DNA of 64,000 bases from Saprospiraceae bacterium (GTDB lineage Bacteria > Bacteroidota > Bacteroidia > Chitinophagales > Saprospiraceae), in NCBI GenBank assembly GCA_016710265.1, contig JADJJL010000007.1:62001-126000 (forward strand), written 5' to 3'. The position numbers were made by a program, and so were the translations under genes. Position 1 is the first letter of the stretch; each line of letters starts with the position of its first letter. Below are positions 34,804 through 43,800 of the stretch, piece after piece. The notes beneath the pieces were generated by a model. The model made no database searches and had not been told where the DNA came from. It saw nothing but the letters and a program-made list of their open reading frames with translations.

Positions 34804-37800
34804 ATGAACTCAAAGCCTACCCGTTTTGTCAATGCACATTTGGTGTATTATTTAGTGCTATTCATTCAACTTTCCCTTATTTCTTCTTCTTTTTCTCAGG
34901 TCACTATATCTGGAGGTTCCACTGTCAACGGTGTTTATCCAAATATTTCCTCCGCAATTTCAGCATTAAATGGAGCTGTGATTTCAGGACCTGTGAATGT
35001 TGCGGTGTTAGCTGGACACTCAGAAACGGCACCATCCGGCGGGATTGAGATGACTGCCACGGGTACTGCGGTAAATACAATCTTAATTTTTAAAATGGGT
35101 GGCGGCGCTAACCCAAAAATAATTTCATATACAGGTGGAACAGGAACACCTGGTTCAGCACTGCAAGATGGAATCTTTAGGATAGTAGGTTCTGATTATG
35201 TAACCATCGATGGGATTGATTTAGAGGAGAATAATTTAAATACCACCAATCCATCGACCATGGAATATGGGTATTCCTTATTTAAAGCTAGCACATCCGA
35301 CGGTTGTCAGTTTAATACCATTAAAAACTGTAATATTACTTTAAGTCATATTAACAACGCCACTTCCACTTTGCCAGCTGTAGAAGGTTCACGAGCAATA
35401 CAAGTTGTAAATAGTACAGCCACTGCTCAAACTACTTCCTTAGTTCCAGTCTCTCAAGCTGGTGCCAATTCTAACAATAAGTTCTATACAAATACCATTA
35501 AATTATGTAATTACGGTATTGTACTTAGCGGATATGCAGCTCCGTCTCCTTATGTTTTAGGGGACACTTTAAACGACATTGGAGGTAATATGTCGGCTAC
35601 GGGCAATACCATTTTAAATTTTGGAGGTGCACCCGCTGCTACCAATCCCGCTGCAGCCATTCGAGCCATTAACCAATGGGGAGTCAATATTTCTTTCAAT
35701 ACCATAAACAACAATGATGGCACTCACTCAAACCATGTAATCACATTCAGAGGTATTTACGCTCAGTCAGGAACCAGTGCTTTTGCTACCATCAACAACA
35801 ATAATATTGATTTAAAAATGGGAGCGACCACATCGCAATTATCTTTTATTGAAAATGGAATTGGGACAACTCCAGCTGGCAATACAGTCAATATTAATAA
35901 TAACCACTTGACTGGAAATTATCTGACGGCTACGTCTGGTGTTTTCTATGGCATTTATAATATTAGCGCAACTGCTGCGGTTCTCAACATCCTGAACAAT
36001 ACAATTGAAAACACGACATATAGTGAAAATGCATTGGCTGGAAGTGGAGCCAATTATTTGATTTACAATACAGCAAGCAGCGCCACTATGACGGTCAATA
36101 TCATGGACAACATTATTCAAAATCACCAAAGATTTGGATCTACTGGAAGCACCACCATAGGGATTTTCAATTCTAGTGGAACGGGAGGCATGGGTGTTAA
36201 TATAAAAAGAAACTCAATAATGAATCTCTCTATAGATGGTTCTGGAACAACATCCACCATGTATGGAATTCAAACGGCAACAGGCACGATCGTTGTGGAT
36301 AGCAATATTGTCAGAAATTTGAATTGCTTGAAATCCACAGGCACGGGCGTTATGTATGGCATTTACAATATTTCAAGCCCCGTTAATGAAAATTATAACT
36401 ACAATCAAGTAGATAACCTAATACACAATGGTACAGGTACCTTATATGGAATTTACGCCTTTAGTACCACAGGAGTCAGGACAGTTAGAAACAATGTAAT
36501 CCACACCTTAAGTACAGGAGGTACAACAATATCAGGAATTCAGCAAAGTTCAAGTGTACCGTCAATATTTAACAACAAAATTTACAATATTGAGTCGAGA
36601 AGCATTGGAGCTCCAACTGTTTCTGGCATAATGTTGACTTCATCCACTGCTGGTACAGTTCAAATTTACAATAATTTGATTGGAGATTTAAGAGCTCCTA
36701 ATGCCAATACTTCTACTGCCACTGCTCCTTCTATCAGAGGAATTAATTTTACAACTACGACCGGAAGCACAACTTTGGCTGTAAGTTATAACACCATTTT
36801 GCTCAATGCCATGTCATCCGGTGTAAATTTTGGGACAGTAGGATTATTCCACACGACAAGTGCTACAGCAACTTCAGCAACCTTAAATCTCAACAACAAT
36901 AATATAGTGAATCTTTCCATACCAAAAGGTCTCGGAAAGACAGTAGCATATCAAAGATCTTCTACAACGATAACTAATTTTGGTTCGGCTTCTGATAGAA
37001 ACAATTTATTCGCTGGGGGAGTTTGTAACGAAAGACTGATCTTTTTTGATGGTACCAATTCCGATTCAACACTTGCAGCTTACAAAGCAAGGGTTACTCC
37101 AAGAGATGCAAATTCAGTATCGGAATCATCTCATTTTCTTAGTCTTTCAGGTGCCTCAAATAATTTTTTACACATTGATCAAACAAAACCTACTTTATTA
37201 GAAAGTGGAGCAGCACCAATTGTTGGAATCACTACAGATTTTGATAGCGATTCGAGAAACGGCTCTACTCCAGATATAGGTGGAGATGAATTCTCGGGAT
37301 CTACTCCTTCAGCATGTGGTGGCACACCTGTAGCCGGAACTATCAGTGCTAATCCAACATCTATTTGTTCCGGTCAAAAAACAACCTTATGTGTAAATGG
37401 TCAAAGTAATACTAGTGGTCTCAGTTTTCAATGGAAGGTATCAAATAATATAGGTGGCCCTTTCAACGATATTCTTTGCGCTAAAGACAAATGTTATATG
37501 ACAGATACCTTGTCAACTGGTACCTATTATTTCCAAATGACTGTAACATGCGACGCATCTGGACTATCTGCAACAACTCCAACATTTACATTTACAGTTA
37601 ATGCTTCACCAAACATTACAATTTCTCCTTCTGCCCCAAGTATTTGTGTTGGTTCTTCTGTAGCATTAACTGCATCTGGTGCAGTGAGTTATTCTTGGGC
37701 ACCTTCTTTAGGCTTGAATACAACGATAGGTCCAAATGTAATTGCCAATCCAACTACAACAACCACCTATACTGTAACCGGTACCAATGCTTCAGGCTGT

Positions 37801-40800
37801 ATCGGTACAAGTACTGTAACAATAAGTGTTTTAATTGCTCCAATAATAAGTTCAATTACTGCAAGCCCAAATCCTATCTGTAAATCAGGAAGCACTCAAT
37901 TGAATGTAAATGCTACTCTTTGTTCCACCCCAAGTACCAATGTGTTTGCTCATCAAGCCAACGTGACTTATAACACCTTGGTTGGCGCGACAAATGTAAT
38001 AGGTACTAACAATGATGACACTCCAACTGGTCTTTTAAATATTGGATTTTCATTTAGATACAATTGTATAGATTATACTACGATGTCTATATCTCCAGAT
38101 GGTTGGATACTTTTTGGTGCCGCAGGAGTAAGTCAATTTACCAATGAAATAACTACAGCTACAAACATTCCGAAAGTATATCCATTTTGGGATGATCTTG
38201 CCACTGGTACCGATGGTTTTGTCAGAACACTGGTGGAAGGTGTAGCTCCAAATAGAATTCTTAAAGTTGAGTGGTTTGTAACTTATCCAAGAAACACAAC
38301 TGGCCCTGCAAATTCAATATTTCAGTGCTGGATGTATGAAACTACTAATAAAATTGAATTTAGATATGGGGTTATTGGCATATCCACAACAGGATATTCT
38401 ATAGGTTTAACTGGTTCTCCTAGTTTAGATTTTAATTGTGTCAATACGATTACAAATACCAATAGTTCAACTGTAGCTAAAGACACCAATAATACCCAAA
38501 TGACCGCCAACAGGTTTTATTCCTTTTCGCCTTTAACCATCACAGGTTATTCATGGTCTCCAAATACTTATTTAAATAATCCAAATATACAAAATCCTCT
38601 TGCATCCAATGTATTGGGAGATATCACTTATACAGTAAGTGTTTCATCTTCCAATGGATGCTCATCAACTGCTTCTATCAATGTTGTAACTGGTCCTAAT
38701 GTAAATCTTACATGTACTGAAAATAGCGGTAACACTCCAAATGATTGTACTATTTGTAATGGAGCTACTGCTACTTTAACAGCTTCAGGAGGTAGTTCTT
38801 ACAGTTGGAGCACTGGTGCAATTACACCTTCAATTATGGTAACTCCATCTATCACAACATCCTATACGGTGACTGTGACGGATGCTAATAATTGCACTGG
38901 CACGCAAAGTATAACTGTAAGTGTCAATGCTAACCCAATTGCTTCAATTTCTCCAGCAAATCCTCAAATTTGCCCGGGTGAATCAGTAACACTTATTGGT
39001 TCTGGTGGACCTAGTTATCTTTGGAGTACAGGAGCTACTTCTTCTTCTATCATAGTTTCCCCGGCCACTAATACAACTTATGCTTTAACTGTTACAAATG
39101 TCAATGGTTGCAGTGCATTTGCAAGTTCTACTGTTACTGTAAAAACAGGAGTTACTTTAAGCCATACATTGGTTGAACCCACCACTTGTATCAGTCTAAA
39201 TGGTTCAATAAATTTAATTGTAAATACAGGAATTGGTCCATTTTCATACAATTGGTTTACACCTAATGGAATGGGATTAGTCAATGGTCAAGAAGATCAA
39301 TCTGGCCTATCAGTTGGCTCATATTTTGTTACAGTAACTAGCACAAATGGATGTACAGGAACAAGACAAATTAATCTAGTTGGTCCTGGTAATTGTTCTG
39401 TCTGTCCAACAATAGGCGGACTCACAAAAAGTGTCAATTCAATTTGTAAATCAAGCCCGTTTACTTTAACCGCCACTGGTTTAATAAACATGGGAAATAC
39501 TTATGGGATTACTTTCAAGTATTCAACAACAATGTTGACTGGAACTCAGCCATATACAATGGGTTCCATAATTGGCACAGTTCCAAACGGAAGTTTAACA
39601 ATGAGTGGTACACAAGCAGTTTTGAATACTGCAAGTATCCCAATTTCTGGATCTGTATTTTTATATGCCATACTTTCTCCAACACCTACTGATCCTGCTT
39701 GTCGTCCTTCAGCTGCTAATTCTATCAATGTTACTTCTTGTGATGTAAGAATTTCTGACCCTTGTTCATGCCTAAACAATGCAACTACTTTAACCAACGG
39801 CCAATTTGGTGAGACTGTAAAAGTGGTCGCACCTCCTGGACAAGTTTGGATTGTAACTGCAAGAAATAATTTATTCACTACGACCAGTCCTCCGCCTCCT
39901 GGAGCTCCAATTCTTGTGCCTGTAGGAACTATTTTAACGGAAATGCCAATCAATGCAGATTCTAGTATGTATATTTTAAATGCCCGCCATGTGGATGGGT
40001 TGGGATATACAGTGACATTAAGTAATGGAGTATTTACTACCAGCATCGGAAATACCTGCTATTATCCAAATCCAAGCATTAATAATCTCAATGCCAGATA
40101 TTGTGTCACAGATCCTGCATTTACCTTGCTAGGTTCTGCTCAACTGGGTGATGGCTCTGGACCTGCTTCAGGAGTGGGAACTTTTAGAGTAAATGGGAAT
40201 ATTACTAGTACTTTCAATCCACCTGCACTTGGTATTGGGACTCATACAGTACAATACTGCTTTGATGCTGCCGATGGAGTTCCCAACGGACAACATCCTG
40301 GTTGCAATCAATGCATTAATCAATCTGTTGCAATCGATGGACCTCCAACAATTACTTGTCCTGCTAATTTAAACGTGTCATGTGCCTTAGATGTCCCAGC
40401 TCCAAATCCCGCTTCGGTAATAATTAATTCAAATCCATGTCCAAGTGGCGTTAACGTTGTACATGTAAGTGATGTGATTACAAATCAAACTTGTGCTAAT
40501 AGATACACTTTAACTCGAACTTATAGAGCAACCAATCCATGCTGTCCAAACAGTGCGGTAACTTGTACACAAACTATTATTGTCAATGATGTCACATCGC
40601 CATCACCTCTTTGCCCTGCGAATCAAAATCTGCAATGTGCTTCCGCAATTCCTCCGGTCAACACAGCCAGTGTAATTGTAGCAGATGGCTGCGGCAATGC
40701 AGGTATCGTGGTCGTACATGTGAGTGATACTAGAGTCAATCAAACTTGTACCAATAGATTCACTTTAAATAGGGTCTATCGTGCTACAGATGTTTGTGGT

Positions 40801-43800
40801 AATTCTGCTACTTGCTTGCAGGTATTTACTGTATTTGACAATACTGCTCCTACTTTAACTTGTAGGAACCTAACCTTATATTTAAATCAAAACGGTACTG
40901 TTGTTTTAACACCTGCGACAGCTGTTTTAATTGCAACTGACAATTGCACACCTAGTGCCCAATTGGTATTTGGTGCAAGTATTACAAATTTTACTTGTGC
41001 CAATATTGGTCCTAATCAAGTGACCATTTCGGCTACTGATGAATGTCTAAACAATGGTACCTGTTTAGCTACCATCACAGTTTTGGATACCATAGCACCT
41101 GTCATTATGGGCTGTCCTGTTAAATCTCCTGTAACTTTAAACCTTGGTCCTGGAGCTTGCGAAATCAGCTGGGATGTGCCTCCTTTTATGGCCATGGACA
41201 ATTGTCCTGGTCTGGGTCGTTTCTTTGGTGCCAGAAATACAACAACGGTCTGCCTACCTCCAGCATCTTATTGGTCCATCACTGGTGGCGCCGGTAGTTG
41301 GGGAGTCATGTTTGACCTTATCAATACTTCAGGTTCTCCTTTGAACCTTCAACTTTTGGGTGAAAGGGCTTTCGCTAATGTCCCTCACAGGATTTGGTAT
41401 AAAACCACACCTGGTGGTCATGCTCCTGTTCAAGGTACTCCCTCTGCTTGGACCTTATGTGCTACAAGAACTCCTACCAATGGTGCTCAATTTACGACGG
41501 TCATTGATAGTTTTAGACTACTCACAGGAGTCGTTCGCGACACCATGGTTTCTTGTACGGGTACTCGCATTGATTCTTCTTCAGTCGGATGCTTGACCAT
41601 GATGCCGGGTGAAACAAGAGGTATTTACATTCATGCTCCTGGTACTGTCGGTACCAATGCTTCCCTGTTTACTGGATGCCAGCCAGCTCAAATGGGTAAT
41701 GCTCAAATTACAACTCCATTGAATGGAGCCACTTATACAGGGGGAGAATTTGCAGCTCCATTTATCAATAGTTCCTTCGGTTTTGGAGGTGCCAACTGGA
41801 TTGGTGTCATCGGGTACAACTTGGGTGCTGCTACCAACATGGTGCCTCTAAGTCAAACCTGTGGTGCTCCTTACGGACCGGGTTGTTTCTTCCCAATTGG
41901 TTGCACCAGACTTTGCTATGAGGCTCGTGATGCTTCTGGTAATATCGGTCGCTGTGAATTTGAAGTTTGTGTCAACCCTTATCCAAATCCTATTACCGAA
42001 TTGGCTTGCAATGACGAAATTCAAATCAGTTTGGATGATAGCTGTTTAGCGACCATTAATCCTGATATGGTCTTAGAAGGTGGACCTTACTCTTGTTATG
42101 ACGATTACATCGTCACCGTCAGAGACTGGAATACCAATGTCCTTATTGACAGATTGCCAAATAGACCTGGCATTCAATTGGATCGTCGTGACATCGGCAG
42201 ACACTTACGCATCACCATCACAGATCCTCGCACCGGTAACAGCTGTTGGGGCCAGGCTACTGTGGAAGATAAATTAGCTCCAATTCTTACTTGTCCTCCT
42301 GATATCACTGTCGCTTGCGATGAGGGAAATTCTCCTTCTGTAACAGGTATTCCTTCTGTTTATGAAAACTGTGGAGGTGTTAGTCTAAGCTACAGAGATC
42401 AATCCAGTCAGGGTAGCTGTGAATTAGGATACCAAAACAGAATCATCAGAACCTGGACTGCCGAAGATTCTTATGGCAATCGCTCTGTTTGTGTCCAAAA
42501 TATTGAAGAAAGCTTAGGTGATCTATTTAGTGTCACCGTACCTCCTAATTTCGACAACCTCGATCAACCCATTCTCAATTGTGATGAGAAGATCGACAGA
42601 AATAAAAATATCGTTCCACATATGTCTGACAATCCTGAATGCGTGGATGGATATTTATTAGATTCCGCTTATTGGTATGCCAGACCTAATCAACTAAATA
42701 TTTATCCTAACAGACGTATCCCTAGAGTTTTGGGTTGGAACTGTATTGACGATCCCAATGATGTCCATTTTGGACATCCTAGTCCGGATCCTGTTTACTA
42801 TCCTCAACACCGTTCCTGGCAACCAAACAATCCTTTATGCTGGGGACCTGATACTCATATCATGTGGATTGGTACAGGACGTCCTGGTGGCACTACTTCT
42901 TGCAACAATCTAGCCGTCACTTACAAAGACATCCTCTTTGATTTGGCAACTGCGGGTTGTGATGCAGGTCCTATTGGTTGCTATAAAGTTTTGCGTCAAT
43001 GGACCGTCATGGACTGGTGCACAAGTTTAGTAGGTGGACATAGCCAAATTATTAAAGTCGGTGACCTGGAAGGACCTCAAGTCCTTTATCCTGATTCCGT
43101 CAGAGTCAATATGGACTCATACATTTGCGCTGGTAGATGGGAAGTTTCTCCGCCTTGGCTTTTGGACAACTGTTCCAATGAATTGCATTACTCCGTTGAA
43201 GTAGAGCAGGGGACTGTCCTTGGAAATGAAACAACAGGTTTTGTCGTCATCGATATGCCTGAAGGTATTCAAAATGCTTGGATTGTGGCCGAAGATTGCT
43301 GTGGAAATATCACTCGCAAACATCTCACCATCAATGTCGTGGACAGAGTTCCTCCAACTCCTATTTGCAGATCTTGGACCTCCGTCAGCATCAATGGAAA
43401 CCAAAGTCCGTTGGACAATTATGCCCGTATCTATGCTGAAGATCTCGATGAAGCCAGTTATGACAACTGTGCTCCTCATGTTTACTTTAAAGTCATCCGT
43501 ATGGCTGAACTTTTAGGTACCAACAACGGATCTAACTCCAACAATACCGTCGCTTGTGCAGGACGAAACGGTGATGACAACCTGATCCTGACTGGTAACC
43601 AAGTCTATTTTGACGATTACACGGACTTCTGTTGTGCCGATGTAGGACAACGTATTATGGTTGTTCTCAGAGTTTTTGACATCGATCCGGGTGCAGGACC
43701 TGTTACTCCTGTCAGAATGACCAGTACCACTCAACCTTTACACGGACGCTTCAGCGACTGCATGGTCGAAGTAGAGGTCCAAAATAAAGCCGTACCAACT